A stretch of DNA of 64,000 bases from Closterium sp. NIES-65 (Eukaryota > Streptophyta > Zygnematophyceae > Desmidiales > Closteriaceae). Below the pieces are notes generated by a model. That model was not told the DNA's origin. It saw nothing but the letters and a program-made list of their open reading frames with translations, and searched no databases. Positions 9,432 to 19,827 of this stretch are shown piece by piece. The stretch spans positions 959,501-1,023,500 of the forward strand of contig CANXME010002538.1 in assembly GCA_948144175.1 (NCBI GenBank). Reading direction: 5' to 3'. How positions within the stretch are numbered: position 1 is the first letter of the stretch; each line of letters begins with the position of its first letter. The translations under genes were made by a program, and so were the position numbers.

Positions 9432-12129
9432 AATCAGCAGCAGGTGTATCCTCACCCAGTGCTCAATCTCCTGCTGTTAGTGCCGCTGCGTCATCGGCTG
9501 TGGTGGTGTCTGCCACGTCAGTTTTGCTAAGTCGGGCGTTAGAGTCCTTGAAGATTGACTCTGCTGCCACGTGTCAGAATCTGGTTGCTGGTGCCAGCCA
9601 AGCCAAGTCGGAGGAGGGAGATGCTGAGGGGGAACTTGAGGATGGGGAGGTGGTGGGGAAGGAGGAGGAAGAGGAGGAAGAGGAGGAAGAGGAGGAAGAG
9701 GAGGAAGAGGAGAAAGAGGAGGAAGAGGAGGAAGAGGAGGAAGAGGAGGAATGGGAGGAATGGGAGGAATGTGATTATAAGGAAGCAAGATTCCACAAGA
9801 AAGACAAGCACACAGAGAGCATTCCTTTAAGCAAGGGAGAGGGCAAAGAGGGCGGCGAGGCACAGGGGGAGGGGGGGAGGGAGGAGCAGGCGGGGGAAAG
9901 GCAGGCAGGTGTCGAGTGCGTGGTGTGTCCGCAGTGGTGGCAGCAGCAGCAGGAGCAGCACGCCAAGGAGGGCGGCCCCTGGGCCATCACTTGCGCTCAC
10001 TTCGACCCCTTCTGGCTGCAGGCACTGTGCGTGCCTGCTGCTGCTGCTGGTAGTGGTGCTGCAGGCGGCAATGCAGGGAACGGCAGCAGCAGAGGCAGCA
10101 GGGGCAGCGGGTGGGGAGGGGGCAGGCGGTACAGCTTGAGGGGAGGGATTGCTCGGGTGTACCCGAATGGCCTCACGCCACAGCCACCATCTGATGCTCA
10201 TGATGCCGGTGCTGCAGTGGAGGGTACGCCGGCGCGTGTGCTGCTGTTGTACAATGGGCGGTCACTGCACGTGAGGGAGTGTGGAGCGAGGATCAAGATG
10301 AGGTGCGTGGTGCTCACGAGTGTTGATGTCTGGGGTTCATTGGAATGAAGAAATTCTCTAGACTGAGGCATGGTGACGTGTGTTGACCATGAGACAAGCT
10401 GTCTTTCGATGGGACGATGACGCTAAGGTCATGGCGGTGAGGGCACTTGTGACGAGGTTGCGCTGAAACGATGAGAGGATTTGAGCACGGTGAGTGGGAG
10501 TGTGCCTGGTGGATGCTGAACGAGCTCGATAAGAGCATACGATTTTAACAACTTTGTTCTTTCCCTCCTCGCGCCTCTCCGGTGCATTCCTATATTCCTT
10601 TGCCTCTTCATCATGCACCGAAACCTGCTTTTCCTCTTCTGGCCTTGTAGTGGTGCCTGTCAACTTTAGACTTCTCAATCTTCCACATCCTCATCTCCTG
10701 TCCTGCCTAATGCACAAATCCCCTCGCCTCGCGTCCTCTCTCCACCTCTCTCCCCTCCCCTCCCCCACCAGTGTGTCGTACTGCTTTGGATCTGATGAGG
10801 CGACGGGCTGCCCGTCCTTCTCCCCTCTCCCCCTCTCTTGCCATCTCCACATTCCCCGCCCTCTCCCCCCCTCCCCTCCTCCCACCAGTGTGGTACCGCT
10901 TTGGATATGACGAGGCGACTGGCAGCCCGTCCTTCTCCCTCCATCCCCACCTCCTGGCTATCTCCCCCCTCTTCACCCGCCTTCCAATCTTCCCCTCTTC
11001 CCCCTCTCAAATGGTCCGTTGTATTAATTCAGCAGGGGTACAGATATGCAGTTCTATCCATGATAACCTCGATCCCATAAGCCCATCAACTCACACCTCA
11101 CCCCCCCCCCCCTCCCCCCCTCAGCCCCCGAGAGAGAGAGAGAGAGGCGGTCCGACACCCACTTCTCTCTCTTTCCTCCCCTCTCCCCCGCTAGTGTGTC
11201 AGACCATTTTGCCTTTGACGGGGCAACAGGCTGGCCGTCCTTCACCCCTCTCGCCCTCTCCCCCTGTCTCATCCGTCCTCCTTACCAGTGTGTCGGACCG
11301 CTTTGCCTTTGATGAGGCATCAGGGCGCCCGTCCTTCTCTTTGCTCCTCGCCGTCTCGCCCGCCGCTGCTGCCGCCATCACTGCTTGCTTCGACGCACTG
11401 CTGGCATGCGTGGGGAGTGGCAGCAGCAGTGGGGGGGATTGCAAGGAGGCAGCAGCAGCAGGGGTAAAGGGCGCGGAAGAAGAGGAGAGGCGTGGTGGGT
11501 GCAGGGAGGAGGTGCGGTCGCCCTTTGTGGCGACATGGGAGGACGAGGATGGCAGGAGAGTGATCCGCGTCAAGTGAGTCTAGTCTGGTGCTTTGGCATC
11601 ATCATGGTCTGGCTCTTGATGAACTATGTGCCTTTTAACCGTTATTCTAGACGCACCGCTTCCACCTCCGTGCTATTGCTCACACAATTGCACTCCCCCC
11701 CTTCAATTTCCTGCAATATTCTCCCTCTACCTCTTCCCCCTCCCTCTTCCCCTCCTCCTCCCTGTTTTAACTCATTCCCCACCGCATCTTGCCAGGCTGG
11801 CAGCTGATGGCGTGAGGGGGAATGCTGAGTGGCGCACCAAGTTCTTCTCCTGTGCTGCACCGCACACAACCGCTCTCAACCCAGCCAATGTCAGCACCGG
11901 CTCTCCCACAGGCGCCACCAGCAACGACAGCAAGCAGCAGTCACCCGCATCGCAGCAGCTTCACCCTGTGGACCCGCAGCAGCTGCACCTGCCCGTTGAC
12001 CCACACATGGTGGCCGCGGCTCTACCAGCAGGGGCGGTGGTGGACGTGGCCTTCCTCGTCGACTCCTACTGTGTCAATGGCACCAGGGGGCTGCGCTTCG
12101 TGGCAGATGTGATTGTAGTGAGGGGGTGA
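5462..12129 (+). CDS. NEN-type DEDDh 3'-5' exonuclease, seven exons
   Basis: I predict exons 5462-5780, 6026-6183, 8073-8119, 8500-8563, 9092-10302, 11289-11573 and 11796-12129. All have GT-AG introns and compatible phases, giving about 805 residues. The DnaQ-like domain is spread over exons 1-4: FYDVETT (D27, E29), WAGHNISRFD (D119) and VHRAMEDVRMN (H174, D179), which together form the DEDDh set. The order and spacing match the plant NEN1-4 family (NAC45/86-dependent exonucleases), nucleases linked to nuclear breakdown in sieve elements; that role cannot be assumed here. Exon 5 is a long low-complexity insert with Ala/Thr repeats and a glutamate run. Exons 6-7 resemble the family's C-terminal domain, ending AAALPAGAVVDVAF...FVADVIVV. 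Exons 5-7 are less certain than 1-4; exon 6 has three upstream look-alike acceptors. Confidence 0.85.
6629..6898 (+). repeat. (GGCGA)n pentamer array passing into a 10-bp TGAGTCGAGG array
   Basis: About 28 perfect copies of GGCGA occupy 6629-6770. They are followed by ten copies of TGAGTCGAGG (6781-6880) with TGAGGCGAGG variants at both edges. The 10-mer looks like a dimer of the pentamer with two substitutions that then amplified on its own. It lies in intron 2 of the NEN-like gene. The open frames through it are artefacts of a repeat that lacks stop codons. Confidence 0.95.
6978..7092 (+). repeat. 15-bp tandem repeat GGGCGAATGTCGTGT
   Basis: Nearly eight head-to-tail copies with one substitution (GTCATGT in the second), still within intron 2 of the exonuclease gene. 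Confidence 0.95.
8129..8217 (+). repeat. 31-bp tandem repeat in intron 3
   Basis: Three copies of a unit beginning GAGTCAAGCTGAGTCAGCC and ending GAGATGGGTT. They start ten bases after the predicted exon 3 donor at 8120. Further downstream in the same intron a loose GTTGACTGCGTTGACTCT-type repeat runs from about 8385 to 8470. Confidence 0.9.
8722..8793 (+). tRNA. tRNA-Gln (CTG) inside intron 4 of the NEN-like gene
   Basis: A 72-base cloverleaf can be folded by eye. The acceptor stem GGTCCTA pairs with TAGGACC, and the discriminator base is T as in plant tRNA-Gln. The D arm contains GGTCTAGTGGTCATGAC. The anticodon stem TCAGA/TCTGA encloses loop CTCTGAA with anticodon CTG. The T arm is CCGAG/CTCGG with TTCAATT. 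A and B box-like sequences (TGGTCTAGTGG, GAGTTCAATTC) are present, CCA is not encoded, and a short T run follows at 8797-8800 as a Pol III terminator. It lies in sense orientation between exons 4 and 5. Confidence 0.93.
8972..9079 (+). repeat. 18-bp pyrimidine repeat before exon 5
   Basis: About six copies of TCTCCCCTTTCATCCACC fill the polypyrimidine tract just upstream of the predicted exon 5 acceptor (AG at 9090-9091). An expanded tract directly before an acceptor may strengthen splice-site recognition; that is inference. Confidence 0.9.
9231..9760 (+). repeat. Coding microsatellites within exon 5
   Basis: Three copies of a 30-bp unit (GCAACACCAGCAACACAGAA core) at 9231-9315 encode ATPATQKPAA. 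A (GCAACA)n run at 9361-9429 encodes alternating Ala-Thr. A GAGGAA-type run at 9660-9750 encodes about 30 acidic residues. All keep the exon frame. Such inserts are commonly disordered; NEN proteins of land plants have no comparable stretch that I know of. Confidence 0.85.
10763..11250 (+). repeat. Three degenerate copies of the exon 6 acceptor and exon start inside intron 5
   Basis: The true acceptor at 11287-11288 is followed by TGTGTCGGACCGCTTTGCC and GATGAGGC...CCGTCCTTC. The same layout, a C/T tract then CAG or TAG, TGTG, CGCTTTG-like sequence, GA(T/C)GAGGC and CCGTCCTTC, occurs at about 10771, 10889 and 11194. With the incoming exon 5 phase, the copy at 10771 would read SVSYCFGSDEATGCPS but reaches a stop before the next copy. 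The copy at 10889 lacks two bases, which alters the frame. I treat all three as relics, while noting that cryptic splicing is possible. Confidence 0.75.
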
Positions 12130-13648
12130 GCGCACTGGTGTTGCCTGCATCAGCCGATGGGGAACGGACCGGCCCCACAAATGGCGCGTGCATGAGCTAG
12201 AGGTGGACGTGATACAGGAATTGCTTGCCCGCCCTCTCCCTCTCGAGTCACGACCCCCACTGCATGGCCTTCCATTTCCCTCCTGCTGTCGCCACTGTAG
12301 GCGTGGCTTGTCGGGGTGATGCTCTCTGTGTGTAGGGGATTGGAGAAATGGTCAAGGACTTGCTGTAGGCTTATAGCAGATGTGATTATAGCGAGGGCCA
12401 TGGAGCCCTGGAGGCAAATGATGGAGGCTAGGGATTCTGGAAAGGCATGATAGATTAGAAATATATATTGGAAAAATGACATATTTCTATTGCTCTTGAA
12501 CCTTCAGGTGTTGCATTCACCACATGCCCTGCCCATCTCGCCCACTTATAGCTTTCGACCGCACTGCCTGCCTGTCTTCACGCATGCCCTTTCACTACAA
12601 TCCCTACCACACGCCCCTCACTAGAATCACGTCATCCTTTCCCAGCAGTCGCAGCACCCCTTCAAGCTCTGAGCACCTGGCCACACCGACCTTCCCCAGA
12701 CGGAACAAGCTGCCCAGGCCCGTTCGTGTGCAGCGATGTGCTGTGCAGCGATGTGCTGTGCAGCAATGTGCTGTGCAGCCTTGAAGAATGTTTGTTGGGG
12801 CATGGAACGAGGGAAAGGGAGGAGGGAGAGGGAGGAGGGGAGGTGGCGCAGGCAAGGCAAATGGACGAGCTCCATAAGGGAGGGCGAAAAGGAAGCTGGG
12901 CGGAGGTACTGTACTGAGCACTCTCGTGCCGACCGGACACGGAGCTCTATCGCACTAAGATCTATGCAATGCTATGGCAACACCAGTAACTGCCACGTAT
13001 TCTGCTGGCCCTTCTTTCCACCGTTGCACCGTGCACCCTTGCATTGCGCTTTCAGTGCAGCAGATGTGTCATGGTGCGGTGCCGGATGGGCACATACACT
13101 CAGTTTAGTGTGAAACAACAAACACAAAATTAAACAGCAAACATCCAACAGGTGCAATTTGAAGCAAAAAGGTCTCAGCTTAATGCCAAATTCGCCACAT
13201 GCTCTAGAGATCCATGGGTAGTGGTAGTGACGGGCGCGCCAAATTCTAGGCAACACAAGCAGCAAACTGCTGTACGGAAGTAGATTGGCATGCAGAGCAG
13301 GATGAACTTGGCTCTGTCTGTGCACCTGTCGAATCGAGAATGCAGAGAAGGAGAGGTGATGACAGGCAGGGAAAGACAAGGAAGATGAAGGCTGAAAAAG
13401 AGGCCACGCATCATGCTGCCTGAAATGACGCACAGTTCTGAGGATGGCAATTGTGACCGGTCAAAGGGATGAGGGTAGGATCAATGGATGACGCCAGTGA
13501 GGGTAAAGGAAAAAGGGCAAGGCATAATAAATGGTAGCTTGGAAGATAAGCGGGGGAACCAGCCTCTGTCCCCACTCACCTGCACCATGTGTGCATGTGT
13601 GCCCCACCCACCTGCACCCCACCCACCTGCACCGCGGCCACAACAGCC
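12130..13648. other. Intergenic region between convergent genes
   Basis: This holds the presumed 3' UTRs of the exonuclease gene (+) and the F-box/LRR gene (-). The only clear structure is 3.5 copies of a 15-bp unit, GTGCAGCGATGTGCT, at 12728-12780. No convincing additional gene is seen. Confidence 0.5.
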
Positions 13649-16042
13649 TCATTCAGCAGCAAGCGAGACCTCCAGCGGACGCAGCTGCACCAGACCCGCA
13701 GGAAGGGAGGGGAGGGAGGTGTCCTGCAGCAGCACCAACTGCTGCACGTGGGTGAGGCTCTCCGGGAGGTGCTGCAAGGCGCTGCAGCGAATCAACTCCA
13801 CTTTGCGCAGCCGGGACAAGCAGCTCACGCCCTCAGGTAGTGAAGTGAGCTGTGGTGCATGGATGGTCAATGACGTCAGCCTTGAGAGCTCTAGTATGGC
13901 ACGTGGCAGCTCTTCCGGCGCCCATGAAAGAAGCTTCAGCTGCCGTAGGTCTGGCACCGCTGCTGCCATGTTTACCGGGAGGCTGCAGATTCCCGGCGCG
14001 TCTATGAGCAAGCTGCGCAGGCGAGGAAGAACATTTGAGGGAAGCAGGAATTCCTGACTCATTCCTTGGAGACGCATCTCGAGCTCCTCCAGCTGATTCA
14101 GGGGCGCCTGGCTTACTCCTTCAAACTCCTGCTCCAGCTGCTGAATCGGCCCCTGCTGTCCCAGGACCAACAACCTCTCGGCCGCTGCATGCCCACATAC
14201 AACCCCAACGCACTTCAGCTTCAGCACCCTCAGCTGTGACAGCTTGGAAATATCCACAACAAGGGAAGAGCCTTCCCTGAAGGGCCCCAAGCAGAGAGTC
14301 TCAAGAGAAGGGGGCAGACCAGCAGGGGCTTCACTCAGCTGCCGACATCCCGTCAGCTCCAGCCGCTTCAGCCCCACGAGCGCATCCAGCCCCATGGGTG
14401 CTTCCGAGAGCGAGTTGCAGTTTCTGACCTCGAGGGTGTGAAGTGCAGTAAGCCGCGTTAGAGAGCCAGGAAGCTGGCTGACTGCAAGCTGATCGATCTT
14501 CAGCTCCTGTAGACTGCTCAACTCCCCCAAGGCTTCTGGAAGCTCGGCTGGCCAGCATTTGTTCAGGTCAAGGCTTGTGAGGGAGGAGATGGTGGTGAAG
14601 GAAGCCGGAAGCCGGCAGCCATGCAACCTGAGGGCCTCCAAGCTGCCAAGGCCCCCAACATTCTCTGGCAAGTCAAGACCCTGATGTGATTCGGAGATGC
14701 AGAGCACCTTGAGAGCCGTGAGACACAAGGCATCTGCTGGCACCTGCCAAAACTCCCAGCACTTAGTTATGAAGAGTGCTTCCAGAGTCGTAAGATGAGA
14801 GAATGAAGGCGGGAGTGCGGTTAAAGGCAGATCCTCCAGCACCAGGACTTTTAAAGCGGGCAGGTGATCGAAGCTGCTGGGTAAGGTATGAAATTCGTAA
14901 CAGCCTGAGATGATGAGAGTTTCCAGGCTCAGAAGAGTGACGGTTTCAGGCAGGTGAGTGAAATCATCGCATCCGCCAACCGTCAGCTTGCGAAGGCACG
15001 GCATAAATTCTCCGATGCAGTCTGGAAGGGTTTCTAACCCTCTGCAGCCGGTGATGAGCAGCTCCTCTAGCCCCGCGAACTGCCATGCTGATGAGAAGAC
15101 CATGGCGTCCTCATAAGGACAGCTCCTTAAGAACTCGAGAGATTTAATGCACGACGGCAGCGGCACGCTTGCGGCACACGTCGGCTGATGGTTAGAGCGC
15201 GGGGTGAAGGTGGAAAGATGGGCCAATCGCGGGAGGTGGAGGAGTTTGGACAAGTGCTGACGGGTGATGGGGACTGTGATGTACGCAGTGGTGAGCGCAG
15301 TGAGGTTCTCGAAACCTGGACTCTCCAACAGTGAAGCGTTATTGACAACAAGGCAGTCCAGATGTCTGAGCTGGAAGACTGAGTCCGGTAACTTTGTTCC
15401 TCTTGGGAGGCAGAAGAGGGAAAGCTGCTTCAAGTCCGGGAGCTTCTGGATGAACAAATCCAATCCCTCCGTACTTATACGATTCCTCTCCCTCCGATAA
15501 TGGTAGCACACAGGAAGTCCGTCGCCCTCGATCCCCGGTAGTGCAAAGGTCCTCCCCACGTGGAGGCGAGTCAGCTTCGGGCACGAATCAGCGAGGTGAG
15601 CGAGGAAGGCGTCGCCGATGCTGTTGTCGCTGAGATGCAGATGAGTGAGGTTCGGGAAGCACGCGACGGCAGCTGAGACATCTTCGCAAGATACCGCGAG
15701 GCCTTCTTTAACGAGCAGCGTGGTCACGTGAAGCTTCATCACGCGGCGCCAACGACTGCAGACGGACGCCGCGATGAAGAGATCTTGAGTCACGTCTGAG
15801 TCTGGAGGAGAAGCTGGCACTGGCGTCTTGTCTATCACATTTGTTTGATTTGAATACTCATCGGAAAGCGACCAATAAATAAAACTTGAGGTCCAGACGC
15901 TGTCAACGTAGGATTCGCAGGAAACGGGCTGCTTGAAGGAGCGCGTAATGATCATAAGGAGAATATCGTCTGGCAGACTGTGGATGCTCGTAGGAGTCTC
16001 CATCTTGGATACCAAAATGAGAAATTGCGATTGGAACGACAA
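13649..16042 (-). CDS. F-box/leucine-rich-repeat protein, intronless
   Basis: A single 797-codon frame. The N-terminus has an F-box-like module, HSLPDDILLMII near residues 22-33 and LFIAASVCSRWRRVMKL near 88-104, separated by an unusually long insert of about 45 residues. The rest is leucine-rich repeats of about 23 residues, first of the polar LTHLHLSDNSIGD type, then many copies of the form L..L.I.GC..(L/F)..LP, as in plant intracellular Ras-group or NLR-type LRRs. A role as substrate receptor of an SCF ubiquitin ligase is the usual inference for F-box/LRR proteins. No NB-ARC, kinase or membrane segment is visible. A second Met at 16003 (METPTSIHSLPDD) sits directly before the F-box and is the likelier start. 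No frame damage is seen. Confidence 0.85.
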   Translation of the reverse strand: MSFQSQFLILVSKMETPTSIHSLPDDILLMIITRSFKQPVSCESYVDSVWTSSFIYWSLSDEYSNQTNVIDKTPVPASPPDSDVTQDLFIAASVCSRWRRVMKLHVTTLLVKEGLAVSCEDVSAAVACFPNLTHLHLSDNSIGDAFLAHLADSCPKLTRLHVGRTFALPGIEGDGLPVCYHYRRERNRISTEGLDLFIQKLPDLKQLSLFCLPRGTKLPDSVFQLRHLDCLVVNNASLLESPGFENLTALTTAYITVPITRQHLSKLLHLPRLAHLSTFTPRSNHQPTCAASVPLPSCIKSLEFLRSCPYEDAMVFSSAWQFAGLEELLITGCRGLETLPDCIGEFMPCLRKLTVGGCDDFTHLPETVTLLSLETLIISGCYEFHTLPSSFDHLPALKVLVLEDLPLTALPPSFSHLTTLEALFITKCWEFWQVPADALCLTALKVLCISESHQGLDLPENVGGLGSLEALRLHGCRLPASFTTISSLTSLDLNKCWPAELPEALGELSSLQELKIDQLAVSQLPGSLTRLTALHTLEVRNCNSLSEAPMGLDALVGLKRLELTGCRQLSEAPAGLPPSLETLCLGPFREGSSLVVDISKLSQLRVLKLKCVGVVCGHAAAERLLVLGQQGPIQQLEQEFEGVSQAPLNQLEELEMRLQGMSQEFLLPSNVLPRLRSLLIDAPGICSLPVNMAAAVPDLRQLKLLSWAPEELPRAILELSRLTSLTIHAPQLTSLPEGVSCLSRLRKVELIRCSALQHLPESLTHVQQLVLLQDTSLPSLPAGLVQLRPLEVSLAAE

Positions 16043-16058
16043 GGCGAAAAGAGGAATC

Positions 16059-16122
16059 GGAGGATTAGGAGGTACTAGTACTTGGGAGTAATTGGAGGAT
16101 TAGGAGGTACTTGTACTTGGGA
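16059..16122. repeat. 29-bp direct repeat upstream of the F-box/LRR gene
   Basis: GGAGGATTAGGAGGTACTAG plus TACTTGGGA at 16059-16087 recurs with one change at 16094-16122, within about 80 bases upstream of the longest possible start of the F-box/LRR gene. It could be part of its promoter. Confidence 0.9.
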
Positions 16123-17195
16123 AGGAATCGGCCAGATCCCTCCGAGAACCCCCCTTTGCCGCTGCAGGATTTCTCTCGCGGGATTTCCTTTTTCCCGCAG
16201 TCGCGTAGCGGGCGGGGCACGCGAGGGCAGGGTTTAAAGGTTTAAAGCTGCGGTCTACATTCTAAAAGGTATTTTCGGAGGGTAATCTAAGTGCACACCC
16301 TTTGGCCCAACATGATTCGAGAGCGAAGTGAGCTTCTTCCCCAAACACCGTTGCGAGAAATTCAAACACCTCTGGCGATGACAAACGATTTCGTAAGCTG
16401 GTTTGCTTGGGGGAAGTAATCCGCGGAATCGCGGAAGACCCTGCGCCCAACACAAAACAACCAAGCGGGGAAGAAAACGCTTGCCCTGATAACCATAACT
16501 CCCAAACGTGCAACTTCACCTCACCACTCTAGGCTGCAAATCCCCGCTGGCTGCAGGCAGCGCATCAGAGTGCACCACGCCACCAAGTGATACACTGTCG
16601 CGAAATACGCGGGGAGTGCGTAGTGTAGTGTTTGTTTCACGCAGCCACGCTGATAGCCGCGATTCATTCTAGCAGCGTGTAGCGTAACGTCTGGTTCACG
16701 CCACCCCACTCAAACATGAACGATTCTGGTCAGGTGCGCGTACCGTATCGTCTTCTTCAAGCCACCACGCTAAGCCGCGAATCCCGCACGCTACGTCTGT
16801 TTCGCGACGCCACGCTAAGAGCCGCGATTCCCGCTAGCGTCACCCGTAGCGCCTGTTTCACGCCACCCCACCACACAGTCGCAATTCTCGCCATGTGCAA
16901 CTGTCGTATCGCCTTTCCCACGCCACCACACTCGCAGCCGCGATCGTTGCTAGGAGAGTACAGGGTAGCGGCCGTTCCTGTGGCAAACCCATTGGGGAGT
17001 GACGGAACCACGCCACTGTTTTCTCTACCGCGTTATTAGTTAGACAGTAGTTATCGCACGTCCGATAGCCTTATGCGGCGATCCACACTCATGAAGCCAT
17101 ACGGGGTGCGGAGTGAACATAGGATGCCCAGCGGGTTCCCAGCGCAGCGTCATCGCCTGCGAGTCGCGTCGCCTTTGTCACGGCGTCCTCGCCAC
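16123..17195. repeat. Degenerate ~60-bp tandem repeats, GC-rich
   Basis: Between about 16560 and 16960 a motif set recurs roughly every 60 bases: TGTTTCACGCCACC, CACGCTAAG, GCCGCGATTCCCGCTAGCG and GTAGCG, with heavy divergence. The remainder (16123-16559 and 16960-17195) has no recognisable gene. A 20-bp word at 16241-16260 is found again in reverse at 28403-28422. Confidence 0.6.
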
Positions 17196-17197
17196 CT

Positions 17198-17510
17198 TAG
17201 GTCGCGAGTCCCTTCCCCCCAGGTCGCGAGTCCCTTCCCCCCAGGTCGCGAGTCCCTTTCCCCCTAGGTTCCGCAAGTCCCTTTCCCCCCAGGTCGCACC
17301 TCACTTTCCCCCTAGGTCGCACCTCACTTTCCCCCCAGGTCGCACCTCACTTTCCCCCCAGGTCGCACCTCACTTTCCCCCCAGGTCGTACCTCACTTTC
17401 CCCCCAGGTCGCATGTCCTTTTCCCCCCAGGTCGCACCTCCCTTTCCCCTCAGGTCGCACCTCCCTTTCCCCCAGGACGCACCTCCCTGTTCCCCCAGGT
17501 CGCACCTCCT
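17198..17510 (+). repeat. 23-24-bp minisatellite (TCGCACCTCACTTTCCCCCC)
   Basis: About 13 copies of a unit AGGTCGCACCTCACTTTCCC plus a C run, with variants (GCGAGTCCC, GTACCTC, GCATGTCC) at the ends. The open frames through it are repeat-driven. Confidence 0.9.
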
Positions 17511-19200
17511 CCTCCTATCTCCTCCCGTCCCTCCTCTCTCAGCTCATTCTATCTCCTCCCTTCCCTCGACCCCAGCTTTCCCTCACGTCTCCCCCTCCTT
17601 CCCCCCATTTCACCGTTCTCTACCCCATTTCCCCACAACTTTGTCTACATTTCCCCCCTCCCCCCTTCCGCCACCCGCGTCTGCAGCCTCGTCACCGCCA
17701 CGGAACCGCCAGATGCGCGTTTGACGAGATGCGCGAGATGCAGCCATTCATGCGCCAGCACCTTTCCTCATCCCTCCGAACCTTTCCTCTCCGCCCTCCG
17801 GTAGTGGCGAGTGCGGGCGTGGTGATTGAGTCTGCATTAGTCCCGTGGCAGAATGCGGGGTTGCGAGGGGCAGAGGCGTAGTGGGTGCGGGTTTAGGAAG
17901 GGAAGTGCATCTTGCACTCAACTGCGCTCACACGAACCCGCGCATTCCTCCTCATCCCTCCAATCCCCGTCATCCTCTCTCCGCCCTATCCTTCTCTCTC
18001 CCCCCTGTCCTTCTCTCTCCCCCTTGTCCTTCTCTCCCCCCCCTGTCTTCCTCTCTCCCCCCTGTCTCTCTCTCCCCCCTGTCCTCTCTCCCCCCTGTCC
18101 TTCTCTCTCCCCCCTGTCCTCCTCTCACCCCCCTGTCACCCTCCTCCCGGCCTGTCCACTCCCCTGGCGTCGACCCCATGAGCCTCAGGGTGAGCAACCT
18201 CTAGCAGACCGTGTATCTCCTCCTCTCATCCTCCTCCTCTTTCCCCCCTGTCCTCCTCTCTTCCCCGTCCTCCTCTCTCCCCCGTCCACCTCTCCCCCCC
18301 CTGGCCCCCCCAACCCCTCTCTCGGGAGATTTCCAACATTCCCTCTCACCCGTCTTCCTACCTCCTCATTTCCCTCTCCCCACTGCTTCCTATCCCCTCC
18401 TTCGGCTCCCCCTTTTCCGTCCCTACTCTCTTCCCATCTCCCAACAACTCTCATCCTCCTCCTATCTCCTCCCATCCCTCACCACCTTCCTTCTTATCAC
18501 CCTCACACCCTCACTCCCCTCTTTCTATCTCCTCCCTTCCCTCTCCCCCCTCTCTCCGGAAAATTCCCCTTTCCTCCCCCCATTTCCCCCCTCCAACCCC
18601 TCATTCCCATCCCTCCTTTCACTCATTTCCTCCCCTGCTCCCCCATTTCCCAGTGCGCGTGGCTGCTGCTCGCTTCGCCTGCGTTCGCCAACCGCCCTTT
18701 TGCCTCCTGCGCCTGCAGGCGCGCGTGACCGCCAACTGCGCGTTTGACGACGCGCACAAGATGTGCACATTCATGAGCCGCGTGACAGCAGCGTGGGTGA
18801 CAGAGGCAGAGGCGTGGCGGGTGCGGGTAACGGGAGGGAAGTGCATCTCGTACTCAACTGCTTTCGCACGAACCCTCGCATTCCTCCTCATACCTCCAAA
18901 CCACTATCCATACCTTTGCTGTCATTCCCCTCAGATTCCTTTCTTTCCCCTTCCTTACCTTTCTTTCCCGTCCCTCCCCTCCTCCTCCCTGCACTTCCCT
19001 CCCCATCGTCTCCTTTCCTTTCCCTTCTAATACCTTTCCCTCACCTCCCTTCCATTCCCTTCCATTCCCTTCCCTTCCCTTCCCTTACCTTTCCGTCCGC
19101 GTCTCTTCTCCTCCCATGCTCCCATCTCTCATCCCTTCCTCATGCCCTGTCCTTTCCCATCTCCCCTCCCTTCCCCCATCCTTTCTGCGGATTACTATGT
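17511..19200. repeat. Polypyrimidine-rich DNA with a duplicated exon-like island
   Basis: The + strand is largely C and T, made of CTCTCTCCCCCCTGTCCTT-like units (17980-18140) and similar. Two mixed-composition islands interrupt it, at about 17695-17965 and 18715-18905. They are diverged copies of each other, sharing GCGCGTTTGACGA, GGCAGAGGCGT, GTGGGTGCGGGT or GCGGGTGCGGGT, GGAAGTGCATCT and CGCATTCCTCCTCAT. The right copy keeps an open stretch (VTANCAFDDAHKMCTFMSRV); the left one is broken. I do not recognise the peptide. Confidence 0.6.
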
Positions 19201-19827
19201 GCAGGGCAAAGCTGTGTCCTGCTCTCTTCAAGAAGCGGTGTTCCGGAAAAGAGACCTTTACATTATAACCAAACGTCACCAATGCCATCACTAGGATGTA
19301 AAAAACCTTTGCCAACGCTCGTCCCTTTTGGATGTACAGAATTCTTGTTTGTGAAACTTGATGTACTTGATGTTTGGATATGGCATCTGTCCTCACTATC
19401 CTAAATGTAGCTATTACCTAGCTTGTCTTGTTCATTGCTTCATAATCGACGAGCTGCACCACAGAAGGGACAGGGAAGGGGGGAAGGAGAAGCCAGGGGG
19501 AGCAGAAACAGATTGTAAGAAATTAGGGGCAAGGAAGGGGAGAGCTAGCGCACAATAACAGGGGTAACAGAGTAACAGATGCCTTATGGAGAATCTGAGG
19601 GTTTTAGAGGACAGGAAACAATGGAACAAGGGGGAAAGTAACAACAGAGTGTTGGCAGCCGGGAAACAAAAGGTAAGCTGGGGGGAAACACAGGGTAATC
19701 AGGGAAAACCACAGTTCGAGCAGGAAGGAAACAAAGGTAAGCATGGGTAAGGGAGAAACGGGAAAGAAGTTTGAGTAAGGGAGAGACGGGAAAAGGCGGA
19801 GGTGGGAGTAAGGGAGAGGGGGGAAAG
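19201..19827. other. Transition to purine-rich DNA, no gene seen
   Basis: From about 19450 the + strand becomes G/A-rich, with recurrent GGGAAACAAAGGTAAGC-like and GTAAGGGAGAGACGGGAAA-like words. No domain-bearing frame was found. Confidence 0.5.
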
